A stretch of DNA of 64,000 bases from the NCBI GenBank assembly GCA_031628995.1, contig JAVLUO010000002.1, positions 1-64,000 of the forward strand, in the 5' to 3' direction. The translations under genes were made by a program, and so were the position numbers. Below, in pieces: positions 25,031 to 34,219 of this stretch. The notes beneath the pieces are model-generated. The model had not been told where the DNA came from. It saw only the letters and a list, made by a program, of their open reading frames with translations, and searched no databases. Each line of letters starts with the position of its first letter. Within the stretch, counting starts at the first letter, position 1. Source of the stretch: Bacillota bacterium LX-D. Its GTDB lineage: Bacteria > Bacillota > DUOV01 > Zhaonellaceae.

Positions 25031-25086
25031 ATGTTTAAGAATATCCTTAGTTAATATACCTCAATAAAGATAAAGGTGGCGGTATT

Positions 25087-26154
25087 ATGCAGGGACATTT
25101 AGTATTGGAAGATGGCAGTGTTTTTAGCGGGAAAGCTTTTGGCTGCCAAGGTAAAAGAATAGGTGAAGTAGTATTCAATACTTCTATGACAGGATATCAA
25201 CAGATTTTTACAGACCCATCATACTGTGGACAGATTATTACCATGACTTACCCTTTAATTGGCAATTACGGAATTAATCCTGAAGATATGGAAGCAAGTA
25301 GATCCTTTGCCCAAGGGATTATTGTACATGATTTATGTACAAAGCCGAATAACTGGAGAGCAACTAATACCTTAGAAAATTTTTTAATAGATCAGGGGCT
25401 TATTGGATTATCTGGTCTAGACACTAGAGCTTTAACCATTCACTTAAGGCAGTTCGGCAGCTTACGGGGGATCATTGCAGCGGGTGAATATGATTCTCAG
25501 GAACTGCTGGTAGAATTACAGCAGGCAAAAAATGTGGATCAATCATTTGTGAGCAGGGTTTCGACGTCTAAGCCATATACTTTGCCAGGGGGACCTTGTC
25601 ATTTGGTTGTTATTGACTTTGGCTCAAAACAAAATATTATCCGCTGGTTTAATCAAAAAGGCTGTACAATAACAGTTGTTCCCTATAATACCTCAGCAGA
25701 GGAAATTTTAGCTTATGAACCCCAAGGAGTTATTTTATCTAATGGTCCTGGGGACCCTCAAAATGTCCAGGAAGTCACGGAAAACATTCTAGGTCTTTTT
25801 GGCAGGGTTCCAGTCTTGGGTGTTTGTTTAGGTCATCAACTTTTAGGTTTAGCCTTAGGTGGAAAAACTTTTAAACTTCATTTTGGCCATAGAGGAGGCA
25901 ACCATCCGGTACAAGATGTTCAGACCAGGAAAGTATTTATGACATCCCAAAATCATGGCTACGCCTTGGAGAAAGAATCACTTCCAACAGATGAAGTTGA
26001 AGTTTCTCATATTAGCTTATTTGATGAAACAGTTGAAGGTTTAAGGCACAAAAAACTGCCGGTCTTTTCCGTTCAGTTTCACCCAGAGGCAGCGCCTGGG
26101 CCTCTAGATAGTGCTTATATTTTTCAACAATTTTTAGATATGGTTCTTAGTTAA
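25087..26154 (+). CDS. carA: Carbamoyl-phosphate synthase small subunit (glutaminase)
   Basis: CarA hydrolyses glutamine and passes ammonia to CarB for carbamoyl phosphate, the precursor of pyrimidines and arginine. It has 355 residues. The N-terminal CPSase domain starts LVLEDGSVFSGKAFG, and a class I glutamine amidotransferase domain follows with nucleophile C247 in VLGVCLGHQLLG and the His-Glu pair in QFHPEAAPGP. SD GGTGGCGG precedes the ATG. It lies 26 bases upstream of carB. Confidence 0.97.
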   Translation: MQGHLVLEDGSVFSGKAFGCQGKRIGEVVFNTSMTGYQQIFTDPSYCGQIITMTYPLIGNYGINPEDMEASRSFAQGIIVHDLCTKPNNWRATNTLENFLIDQGLIGLSGLDTRALTIHLRQFGSLRGIIAAGEYDSQELLVELQQAKNVDQSFVSRVSTSKPYTLPGGPCHLVVIDFGSKQNIIRWFNQKGCTITVVPYNTSAEEILAYEPQGVILSNGPGDPQNVQEVTENILGLFGRVPVLGVCLGHQLLGLALGGKTFKLHFGHRGGNHPVQDVQTRKVFMTSQNHGYALEKESLPTDEVEVSHISLFDETVEGLRHKKLPVFSVQFHPEAAPGPLDSAYIFQQFLDMVLS

Positions 26155-26180
26155 TTTTAACGGAGAGAAGGGAAAAAGAG

Positions 26181-29100
26181 ATGCTGCAAACTGGGTTGAA
26201 AAAAGTATTAGTAATTGGTTCCGGCCCAATTATTATTGGGCAGGGAGCTGAATTTGATTATGCGGGTACGCAGGCTTGCCGGGCGCTTTTGGAAGAAGGA
26301 CTGGAAATCGTTTTAGCTAACAGTAACCCAGCTACAATTATGACTGAGCGAGACATGGCCCAGCATATTTATTTTGAACCTTTAACAGAAGAATATTTAA
26401 CGCAAATTATTGCTAAAGAGCGTCCAGATGGGTTACTGCCTACAATGGGAGGACAGGTAGGACTAAATTTAGCTTTAGAATTAGCCCGTAAGGGGGTTTT
26501 AGAGCAATATGGTGTAAAGCTGTTAGGAACACCCATTCAAGCCATCGAACAATCGGAAGATAGAGAGCAGTTCAAAGAAAGCATGGAAAAAATCGGAGAG
26601 CCTGTTTTAGAAAGTTTTATTGCAACTACTGTGGAAGAATCCGTTCTATATGCCAAACAAATAGGCTACCCTGTAATTATTCGTCCAGCCTATACTTTGG
26701 GAGGCACTGGTGGAGGCATTGCCAGCAATGATGAGGAAGTGCGTGCTATTGCCTTTAGAGGTTTAAAGGCCAGCATGGTAGGTCAAGTCTTAATTGAACG
26801 TTCAGTAGTCGGTTGGAAAGAAATTGAATACGAAGTAATTAGAGACCGCAATGACAATTGTCTTGCTATTTGTAGCATGGAAAATATAGATCCTGTTGGC
26901 ATTCATACTGGAGATAGTATTGTAGTAGCACCAGTTCAAACCCTGTCTGACGTTGAACTGCAAATGCTTAGAACTGCGGCTTTAAAAATTATTCGAACTT
27001 TAAAAATTGAAGGAGGATGTAATGTTCAGTTTGCATTAGATCCCCAAAGTATGCAGTATTGCGTTATTGAAGTCAACCCCAGGGTCAGCCGTTCCAGTGC
27101 TTTAGCTTCTAAGGCAACGGGTTATCCCATTGCTCGGGTGGCTGCTAAAATTGCTGTTGGTTATACTTTGGATCAAATTAAAAATGCTATAACGAAGAAT
27201 ACAACGGCTTGTTTTGAACCGGCCTTAGATTATGTTGTAGTAAAAGTACCCCGTTTTCCTTTTGATAAGCTGTCCGGGGAACGAAACCTGGGTACTCAGA
27301 TGAAGGCAACAGGGGAAGTAATGTCGATTGATCGTACTTTGGAAAGGGCATTATTAAAAGGTTTAAGGGGCTTGGAACTGCGAATTGGCGGAAAAAATGA
27401 ACATGACATTAAAGAAGCCTCTTTAGAGGAAATTGAAGAACAACTGCAAATTGCCAGCGATTTGCGGATTTATTATATTTTCGAAGCTTTGCGCCGGGGT
27501 ATGACTATCGAGAAAATTGTGCATTTAACAAAAATAGATTTGTTTTTTGTGGAGAAATTTAAAAATATTATTCAGCTGGAGCAACAAATTGCCCGGGAAA
27601 AAGGCGTGTTAAATGTAGATACAATTCAACAAGCGAAAATAATGGGCTTTAGCGATGCTTGGATAGCTTCCTTAATTGATATACCGGAGGAAAAGATTAC
27701 TGAATTTAGGCAAAAGCAAGGAATCAAGCCGGTTTTTAAGATGGTAGATACTTGTGCTGCAGAGTTTGCAGCAGTAACACCGTATTATTACTCCTCCTAT
27801 GATCAAGTAGACGAAGTAATAAATAAAACAGGACGTAAAATTCTCGTAGCTGGTTCGGGACCAATTCGTATTGGGCAGGGAGTAGAGTTTGACTACGGTT
27901 CCGTAGAGTGTATTAGAGCTTTGAAAAAAGCTGGAATCAATACTATTGCTGTGAACAATAATCCAGAAACAGTTAGTACGGATTTTGATATTGCCGACAG
28001 CTTATATTTCGAACCTCTAACAGCAGAAGATGTACTGCACATTGTAGATAAGGAGCGGCCGGAAGGCATAGTAGTCCAGTTTGGAGGCCAAACAGCCATT
28101 AATTTAGCCAAAAACTTAGTTCCTTGGAAAATACCAATTATGGGTACAAGTATGGAAGCTATTGACAGAGCTGAAGATAGAGAAAAATTTGATCAGGTTT
28201 TAACCAAACTAAATATTCCTAAACCACCTGGTTCAGGGGCGGGTACCAGGGAAGAAGCCAAGGCTATAGCCCATAAATTAGGCTACCCAGTGATGGTGCG
28301 TCCTTCCTATGTGATTGGCGGCCGGGGCATGGAAATTGTTTATAACGAGGAAGAATTATCATTATATTTAGCAGAAGCATTGGAATTATCCCAAAGCTGT
28401 CCCATTTTAATTGATAAGTATTTTGAGGGCAGAGAAGTAGAAGTTGATGCTGTTTCCGACGGAGAAGATATTTTAATACCTGGAATTATGGAACATATTG
28501 AAAGAACAGGGATCCATTCCGGGGATAGTATTGCAGTTTACCCTGCCTTTAGAATCTCGGATTTGGCAATAAAGAGAATTGTTGAGTATACCCGGTCTTT
28601 AGCTAGGGAATTGCCAATTATTGGGCTGTTAAATATCCAATTTATTGTGCAGGGGGATGAAGTCTATGTTTTAGAAGTGAACCCTCGTTCTAGCCGGACA
28701 GTTCCCTTTTTAAGTAAAGTAACGGGGATTCCTTTGACGACAATGGCGACTAGAGTAATCCTCGGTGAAAAAGTTGCGGAACAAGGCTATGGGACGGGAC
28801 TTTATCCGCCGGCTCAACATATTGCTGTAAAAGTACCTGTTTTCTCTTTGAATAAGCTAACTAAGACAGATACTTCCTTAGGGCCGGAAATGAAATCTAC
28901 AGGAGAAGTTATGGGCATTGACTCCAATTTAGCCGCTGCTTTGTACAAAGGCTTAATAGCCGGAGGATATGCACTGCCAACTAAGGGAAAAGTTTTGGCA
29001 GCAATAGCCGACCGCAATAAAAAAGAAGCTTTACCCATTTTGCAAAGCTTAAGTGCCTTAGGGTTTAGTTTACATGCTACGTCTGGAACTTCCAGCTATC

Positions 29101-29381
29101 TACAAGAAGCTGGCTTAACAGTTGAAACAGGAACTAGTCAGGAATTATTGGATCAGGTCAAGAACAAATCCTTTGAATTAGTTATTAATACACTTACTAA
29201 AGGAAAAGATGGGGAACGTTTTGGATTTCTGATCCGTCGGGCTGCTACTGAAAATGGGATTACCTGTCTAACTTCACTGGATACAGCTAATGCTATAGTG
29301 AAAATCATAGCTAAGATTATTGAAGGGAAAAACGAAATTGGAGTTAAATCCATCCAAGAATATATTAGCGAAGGGAAATAG
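26181..29381 (+). CDS. carB: Carbamoyl-phosphate synthase large subunit
   Basis: CarB makes carbamoyl phosphate from bicarbonate, ammonia and two ATP. The 1066-residue protein shows the internal duplication of the family: GSGPIIIGQGAEFDYAG near residue 13 and GSGPIRIGQGVEFDYGS near residue 555 begin the two ATP-grasp halves, each with a matching EVNPR motif (VIEVNPRVSRSS and VLEVNPRSSRTV). The C-terminal MGS-like domain (about residues 930-1066) is the usual site of allosteric control. The SD region GGAGAGAAGGG precedes the ATG. Confidence 0.97.
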   Translation: MLQTGLKKVLVIGSGPIIIGQGAEFDYAGTQACRALLEEGLEIVLANSNPATIMTERDMAQHIYFEPLTEEYLTQIIAKERPDGLLPTMGGQVGLNLALELARKGVLEQYGVKLLGTPIQAIEQSEDREQFKESMEKIGEPVLESFIATTVEESVLYAKQIGYPVIIRPAYTLGGTGGGIASNDEEVRAIAFRGLKASMVGQVLIERSVVGWKEIEYEVIRDRNDNCLAICSMENIDPVGIHTGDSIVVAPVQTLSDVELQMLRTAALKIIRTLKIEGGCNVQFALDPQSMQYCVIEVNPRVSRSSALASKATGYPIARVAAKIAVGYTLDQIKNAITKNTTACFEPALDYVVVKVPRFPFDKLSGERNLGTQMKATGEVMSIDRTLERALLKGLRGLELRIGGKNEHDIKEASLEEIEEQLQIASDLRIYYIFEALRRGMTIEKIVHLTKIDLFFVEKFKNIIQLEQQIAREKGVLNVDTIQQAKIMGFSDAWIASLIDIPEEKITEFRQKQGIKPVFKMVDTCAAEFAAVTPYYYSSYDQVDEVINKTGRKILVAGSGPIRIGQGVEFDYGSVECIRALKKAGINTIAVNNNPETVSTDFDIADSLYFEPLTAEDVLHIVDKERPEGIVVQFGGQTAINLAKNLVPWKIPIMGTSMEAIDRAEDREKFDQVLTKLNIPKPPGSGAGTREEAKAIAHKLGYPVMVRPSYVIGGRGMEIVYNEEELSLYLAEALELSQSCPILIDKYFEGREVEVDAVSDGEDILIPGIMEHIERTGIHSGDSIAVYPAFRISDLAIKRIVEYTRSLARELPIIGLLNIQFIVQGDEVYVLEVNPRSSRTVPFLSKVTGIPLTTMATRVILGEKVAEQGYGTGLYPPAQHIAVKVPVFSLNKLTKTDTSLGPEMKSTGEVMGIDSNLAAALYKGLIAGGYALPTKGKVLAAIADRNKKEALPILQSLSALGFSLHATSGTSSYLQEAGLTVETGTSQELLDQVKNKSFELVINTLTKGKDGERFGFLIRRAATENGITCLTSLDTANAIVKIIAKIIEGKNEIGVKSIQEYISEGK

Positions 29382-29437
29382 ACAAAAATCCCTATTTTCT
29401 TTGCAGGAATTTGATAAAATTAGCTAGAATTTATACC

Positions 29438-29461
29438 TTCGTTATAAATCAGAATAACGAA
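29438..29461. repeat. Inverted repeat between carB and the pilus operon
   Basis: TTCGTTAT, an eight-base spacer, ATAACGAA: perfect 8-base arms. It is followed by AGCTTTATTTCTTTT, only a weak T-tract, so it may be a poor terminator for carAB or an operator for the pilus operon, whose first ATG is 27 bases on. Confidence 0.5.
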
Positions 29462-29487
29462 AGCTTTATTTCTTTTATGGAGAAAAA

Positions 29488-30240
29488 ATGAGTTGCGTCT
29501 ACTTAATTGTTTTTTTTCTAGGATTAATAATGGGCAGTTTTTTGGCTCTTTGCATTACAAGGATTCCACAAAATCAATCTATTCTATTTCCTCCTTCCCA
29601 TTGCGAAAAGTGCAATGCTAGCTTAAAACCTTGCGAGTTAATTCCTGTTTTAAGCTGGTTGTTTTTAAAGGGGAAATGCCGTTACTGCCAAAGTCCCATA
29701 CCGATGGAAAATACGTTGGTGGAAATTTTGACTGGTATTTTATTTATGGCTGCCGTCTATTTTCTAGGTTTAAGTTATCAACTGCTGCCTTACTTAGGAT
29801 TAATTTGTGTTTTAATTGTGATCAGTTTTATTGATTATAAACACTATCTAATTCCTGATAGCGTGTTGCTGGTAGGCTTAAGCATAGGTTTAGTGATTAA
29901 TGTATTTTATCCTTTTATTAATTGGGTAAACGGGGCAATAGGAATATTAGCTGGCGGAGGTTTGCTGTACTTTTTGGCCGTAGTTAGCAAAGGTGGTATG
30001 GGAGGAGGGGATATTAAACTAGCTGCCCTGCTAGGCTTTTATTTAGGATGGCGAAAAATATTACTTGCCCTTTTTGTTGCAACTTTTTTGGCAACTATTG
30101 CAGGAGGTTTTTTAATCTTAACAAAGCAAAAAAGCCTTAAGGATTATATTCCTTTTGGGCCATTTTTGAGTATAGGGACTACCTTAATAATTTTTTTAGG
30201 AGATCAATTTCTTATTTGGTACTTGACCATAATTATATAA
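29488..30240 (+). CDS. pilD: Type IV prepilin peptidase / N-methyltransferase
   Basis: PilD cleaves the short leader of prepilins and methylates the new N-terminus. It has 250 residues and about eight membrane segments. The N-terminal methylase domain has paired CxxC motifs (CEKCNAS and CRYCQS). The A24 aspartyl protease domain has its two Asp sites in SFIDYKHYLIPD and GMGGGDIKLAA. It opens a pilus operon that holds at least two clear substrates. The ribosome site is the purine-rich GGAGAAAA. Confidence 0.93.
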   Translation: MSCVYLIVFFLGLIMGSFLALCITRIPQNQSILFPPSHCEKCNASLKPCELIPVLSWLFLKGKCRYCQSPIPMENTLVEILTGILFMAAVYFLGLSYQLLPYLGLICVLIVISFIDYKHYLIPDSVLLVGLSIGLVINVFYPFINWVNGAIGILAGGGLLYFLAVVSKGGMGGGDIKLAALLGFYLGWRKILLALFVATFLATIAGGFLILTKQKSLKDYIPFGPFLSIGTTLIIFLGDQFLIWYLTIII

Positions 30241-30294
30241 AACTAGTTCTAAAATATATAAATAGTTGGCAATAGGGTGAAAGGGGTTTAAGAG

Positions 30295-30795
30295 TTGAAA
30301 AGAATAAAGGATAACCATGGATTTACCTTAATTGAATTAATGATGGTAATAGCTGTTATTGGAATCTTGGCTATGGTTTTAATACCTAAAATTAGTGCAA
30401 TGAAAATAACGGCTCAGGAATCCGGGATAGATGCTAATATTAGAATAGTTGAAGCACAAGTCACAGCATTGATTAATAAGTATGGTACTGATGAAATTAG
30501 CGATTTTGAAGCGAAAGTAGCAGAGAAATTAGAAGGGAACATTATAAATCCTTTTACTAAAAAGGATAAAGTTGGCACTTACGACGATAGCGATGCTAAA
30601 AAAGAGGCTGTTATTTATTCGACTGGCGATAACAAAGCTCCTAATGATGAAGAATTATTCAAAGCTTGGGATAATGATAAAGACAGAAAAGGCTCAGTCG
30701 CTTACGGAGCTTTTGAAGAGGATGACCAACTAAAATGCATAATTTTTGGTTACGATTCTGTGGGTAACAAAATAGGAAGAGTAACAGTAGAGTAA
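30295..30795 (+). CDS. Type IV major pilin-like protein
   Basis: A 166-residue prepilin. The nine-residue leader MKRIKDNHG is followed by the cleavage site and FTLIELMMVIAVIGI, with Glu at +5 and the long hydrophobic assembly helix. The globular part (from about residue 45) is strongly charged with a single Cys (LKCIIFG). The start is TTG at 30295, after AAAGGGG. It is immediately followed by a hairpin terminator, which would give more pilin than assembly-protein mRNA. This supports a role as the main structural subunit. Confidence 0.85.
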   Translation: MKRIKDNHGFTLIELMMVIAVIGILAMVLIPKISAMKITAQESGIDANIRIVEAQVTALINKYGTDEISDFEAKVAEKLEGNIINPFTKKDKVGTYDDSDAKKEAVIYSTGDNKAPNDEELFKAWDNDKDRKGSVAYGAFEEDDQLKCIIFGYDSVGNKIGRVTVE

Positions 30796-30807
30796 CTAGT
30801 AAATAAA

Positions 30808-30843
30808 AATGCTGATGCTGACCATGTCAACATCAGCATTTTC
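30808..30843 (+). terminator. Hairpin between pilin gene and pilB, probable partial terminator
   Basis: AATGCTGATG (30808-30817) and CATCAGCATT (30831-30840) form a perfect 10-bp stem followed by TTT. The weak T-tract suits partial read-through into pilB. Confidence 0.7.
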
Positions 30844-30878
30844 TCAATTGATTTCTAAATCAAAAGCAGGTGCAGAAC

Positions 30879-32552
30879 ATGGAAGAGAAAAAAATTCGTC
30901 TAGGGGATATGTTAATCCAGGCAGAGGTTATTACCCCTAGCCAGCTTGAAGAAGCGCTGGCTTATCAGAAAAAAAGCGGGAAGCGGCTGGGTAGGATACT
31001 GCGGGAAAAAGGCCTGGTGACCTGGCAGGATCTACAGAAAGTTTTAGAGAAACAATTAGGAATTGAGAGTATTAATTTAAAACATACAGCCGTAGATCCG
31101 AAAGTAGTTCGCTTACTTCCTGAAAATGTAGCAAGACGCCATGAAGTGATCCCGGTAAAGATAATTAATAACAATTTATACTTGGCAATGGCAGATCCTT
31201 TAGATCAAATTGCCTTACAGGATGTGCGGCTGTTAGTTCAAATGCCTGTACAGCCGCTGTTGGGAAATAGAGAAGATATCTTAGCTAACCTTGATCGTAT
31301 CTTTAGTCAAGTAACTGCGGCCAAAGCTGCAGCAGACTATTCGCAAAACCAAAACGGAATCGGCGGTTTGGATGACGTGACTCTTGATATTAATTCAGCT
31401 CCTATTGTGCGTTTAGTCAACTCTATTCTGGAAAATGCAATAATTAGTGGAGCTAGTGATGTGCATCTTGAGCCAAACCAAAACCAAATGCGAGTGCGGA
31501 TTAGGATTGATGGTATATTACGGGAAGTCCTCGAAACTAGTAGCAAAACCCATGGTGCTGTTAGCAGTAGAATTAAAGTTATGGCAGGATTGGATATTGC
31601 AGAAAAAAGATTACCCCAAGACGGACGCATTTTGCTTAATGTAGATAACAGAGAAGTTGATTTAAGGGTCTCTACTATGCCTACAACTTATGGAGAAAAG
31701 ATTGTTTTGCGCATTTTAGATCGGGCTAATTTTTTCGTAGGGAAAGGGAATTTAGGACTAAGTTCGGCAGATGAAGAAAGATTTGATCGTTTAATTTCCA
31801 AACCCTATGGAATTATTTTAGTCACAGGTCCTACAGGAAGCGGAAAAACTACGACTCTTTATTCTATGTTGTCGGAGCTTAACGACAGTACTAAGAATAT
31901 TATTACCTTAGAAGATCCCGTAGAATACGATTTGGAAGGAATAAACCAAACTCAAATAAATACAAAAGCCGGACTTACTTTTGCTGCAGCTTTACGATCC
32001 ATTTTGCGCCAGGACCCAGATATTATTATGATCGGAGAAATCAGGGATGGGGAAACTGCGGAAATTGCTGCCAGAGCGGCTTTAACGGGACATCTTGTCC
32101 TAAGCACTCTACATACTAATGATGCACCTAGTGCTGTAACTAGAATTACCGATATGGGAGTGCCGCCTTTTCTGCTCTCTTCAGCCTTACTAGGTGTGGT
32201 GGCCCAACGTTTAGTGCGTAGAATATGTTCGGAATGCGAGGAACCCTTTCCGGCGGGGGAAAGGGAAAAAATGATTTTAGGCCTTCCCCATGACGCTTCG
32301 TGGGAATTAAAGCGGGGCAAGGGCTGCGACTATTGCCATGGGACAGGGTATCGGGGCAGAGTAGGCATTTTTGAAGTTATGGAAATTAATAAAGAACTGC
32401 GCCGCTTAATTGATAAACAAGTTGCAACAGAAACAATTAGAGCTATGGCTCTTCAACAGGGTATGCTGACATTATATGAAGATGCCAAGCAAAAGGTACT
32501 ACAGGGCTTAACGACTATTGAAGAAATGTTGAGAGTGACTTATTCTACATAA
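30879..32552 (+). CDS. pilB: Type IV pilus assembly ATPase
   Basis: PilB is the cytoplasmic hexameric motor that extends the pilus. The product has 557 residues from ATG 30879, which is eight bases after AGGTG; an in-frame GTG at 30870 is less likely. It contains an N-terminal MshEN-type domain (RLGDMLIQAEVITPSQLEEA), ASDVHLEP, Walker A GPTGSGKTTT, the Asp box ITLEDPVEYD, Walker B DPDIIMIGEIRD, the His box HLVLSTLHTND, and a four-Cys zinc site (CSECEEPF, CDYCHGTG). No pilT retraction ATPase is in the window. Confidence 0.95.
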   Translation: MEEKKIRLGDMLIQAEVITPSQLEEALAYQKKSGKRLGRILREKGLVTWQDLQKVLEKQLGIESINLKHTAVDPKVVRLLPENVARRHEVIPVKIINNNLYLAMADPLDQIALQDVRLLVQMPVQPLLGNREDILANLDRIFSQVTAAKAAADYSQNQNGIGGLDDVTLDINSAPIVRLVNSILENAIISGASDVHLEPNQNQMRVRIRIDGILREVLETSSKTHGAVSSRIKVMAGLDIAEKRLPQDGRILLNVDNREVDLRVSTMPTTYGEKIVLRILDRANFFVGKGNLGLSSADEERFDRLISKPYGIILVTGPTGSGKTTTLYSMLSELNDSTKNIITLEDPVEYDLEGINQTQINTKAGLTFAAALRSILRQDPDIIMIGEIRDGETAEIAARAALTGHLVLSTLHTNDAPSAVTRITDMGVPPFLLSSALLGVVAQRLVRRICSECEEPFPAGEREKMILGLPHDASWELKRGKGCDYCHGTGYRGRVGIFEVMEINKELRRLIDKQVATETIRAMALQQGMLTLYEDAKQKVLQGLTTIEEMLRVTYST

Positions 32553-32576
32553 TTAGCTAAAACTGGAGTGATTAAA

Positions 32577-33797
32577 GTGCGGTCATATAGTTATCGAGCT
32601 ATAAGTGTACAAGGAAAAATGACTGAAGGCTTTGTAAGCGCGGAGAATACTGCCCAAGCGTACAGCAGTCTGAAAAAAGATGGCTATATCCCTGTGGAAC
32701 TTAAAGAAACTAGGGAAAAAAACTTTAATTCTCTTCAGAACTTATTTTGTCAGAAAAAGCAGCTAAGTTACGAATCCCTGGGCAACATTTGCCGTCAGCT
32801 TGGGTTAATTATGATGACCGGGATTAATATTTTAAAAGGCTTAGAAATATTGGCCGCTCAATCGCCGGATAAAGCAACTCGTCTGGAAATCAATAGGATT
32901 TACCAAGAAGTGCAAAAAGGTCGGAGTATAGCTGAGGCTATGAGCGATCAAGGTTCTTTAATACCTAAGCTCTTAGCTGGAATGGTGGCAACAGGCGAAG
33001 CTAGTGGTACTTTAGAACAAGTATTGTACAGTATGGCACAATTTTATGATAAAGAACATCGTATGCGGCAAAAAATTATATCTGCATCCGTTTATCCTGT
33101 GGTTATGCTGTTTTTGGCAGCGGGTTTAATGCTCTTTTTTTTCAATTTCCTTTTGCCGCAAATTACGAATATGCTTATTTCTACTGGAGCAAGACTGCCT
33201 TTTCTAACCATAATTGTTGTGGACATATCTGAAGTTACTACTCATTATTTTTTTGTATTGTTCCCAGGGTTACTGCTGATCTTCTTTGTCCTTTTTAAAT
33301 ACGGTCAAACGCCAAGGGGTAGAATTCAAAGAGACACTCTGCTGCTGAAACTACCTATTTTAGGCAGAATATTACGCAATGCAGAAACAATGCGGTTTGC
33401 TTTAACTGCGCATGTTCTTTTTAGAAGTGGTATACCTTTGCTGGAAGGCTTGAACTATGTTCAACAAAATTTAAGTAATTCGCTGGCTCAAAAAGCAGTG
33501 GAGTATGCTATCAAGGGATTACAGAGGGGAGAAACTTTAGCTTCAAATTTAGGAAAAGCTGAATTTTTTGATGCCATGTCCTTGCAAATGATTAGTATTG
33601 GAGAAGAAACAGGTGAACTGGAAAGAATTCTTCAGGAAATGACGGAGTATTATACTCAGGAAGTAGACGCTGGTTTTGCCAAACTTATGTCCTTAATTGA
33701 ACCCGCAATGCTTGTCGTAATTGGGGGAGTGGTTAGTATTGTTATCTTATCTGTGATGCTGCCCATGATGAATATGATTAGCAGCCTAAAACACTAA
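32577..33797 (+). CDS. pilC: Type IV pilus inner membrane platform protein
   Basis: PilC is the polytopic platform on which PilB acts. It has 406 residues and two copies of the GspF domain, each followed by membrane segments, with a last segment near the C-terminus (VVIGGVVSIVILSVMLPMM). I chose GTG 32577, eight bases after GGAG; the GTG at 32568 overlaps that SD. The gene lies 24 bases after pilB. Confidence 0.93.
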   Translation: MRSYSYRAISVQGKMTEGFVSAENTAQAYSSLKKDGYIPVELKETREKNFNSLQNLFCQKKQLSYESLGNICRQLGLIMMTGINILKGLEILAAQSPDKATRLEINRIYQEVQKGRSIAEAMSDQGSLIPKLLAGMVATGEASGTLEQVLYSMAQFYDKEHRMRQKIISASVYPVVMLFLAAGLMLFFFNFLLPQITNMLISTGARLPFLTIIVVDISEVTTHYFFVLFPGLLLIFFVLFKYGQTPRGRIQRDTLLLKLPILGRILRNAETMRFALTAHVLFRSGIPLLEGLNYVQQNLSNSLAQKAVEYAIKGLQRGETLASNLGKAEFFDAMSLQMISIGEETGELERILQEMTEYYTQEVDAGFAKLMSLIEPAMLVVIGGVVSIVILSVMLPMMNMISSLKH

Positions 33798-33810
33798 AGG
33801 AGAGCGGAAA

Positions 33811-34215
33811 ATGACTGTTACAGAAACTAAATTTCCCCACCAGCAAGGAATGACTTTAATCGAAATTATGATGGCTGTAACGGTTTTGGGTATTATACTT
33901 TTATTTATGATTCAGATGTCAACAGCCAGTAGCAGAATCAGCGATGATAATTTTGCACAAGCCCAAATGATTGAATTAGCTCGCTCCGAGGCAGAAAAAA
34001 TTAAAGCAAACGCTAGCTATTGGGGCAGTAATGGAAATATTACTTACCCACCAGGGTCTTCCACTGCTGAGGCCGAACGAATTTTCAACGTTAAATATGA
34101 GTATAAGTCAGCGACTCCATTGTCTGGTCAAATGGTAACTATAACCCTAACAAGCAAAAACGCAGATACTTATACACTAACTTTTTGGTTGCCCGACAAA
34201 GAGGGCGGGAGCTGA
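33811..34215 (+). CDS. Minor pilin-like protein (PilV/GspI-like)
   Basis: A 134-residue prepilin-like protein. The 13-residue leader ends in Gly and is followed by MTLIEIMMAVTVLGI, with Glu at +5. The short globular part has an IV-pilin-like alternation of strands and no Cys. SD AAGGAGAG is strong. It is grouped with two more pilin-like genes and probably forms part of the tip or initiation complex; the exact equivalence to PilV or GspI is inferred from order and size. Confidence 0.78.
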   Translation: MTVTETKFPHQQGMTLIEIMMAVTVLGIILLFMIQMSTASSRISDDNFAQAQMIELARSEAEKIKANASYWGSNGNITYPPGSSTAEAERIFNVKYEYKSATPLSGQMVTITLTSKNADTYTLTFWLPDKEGGS

Positions 34216-34219
34216 CGAA

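Noticed and set aside
31952-32320. 122-codon minus-strand ORF inside pilB
   Set aside because: Antisense to the Walker B and His-box region of pilB; no ribosome site or motif.
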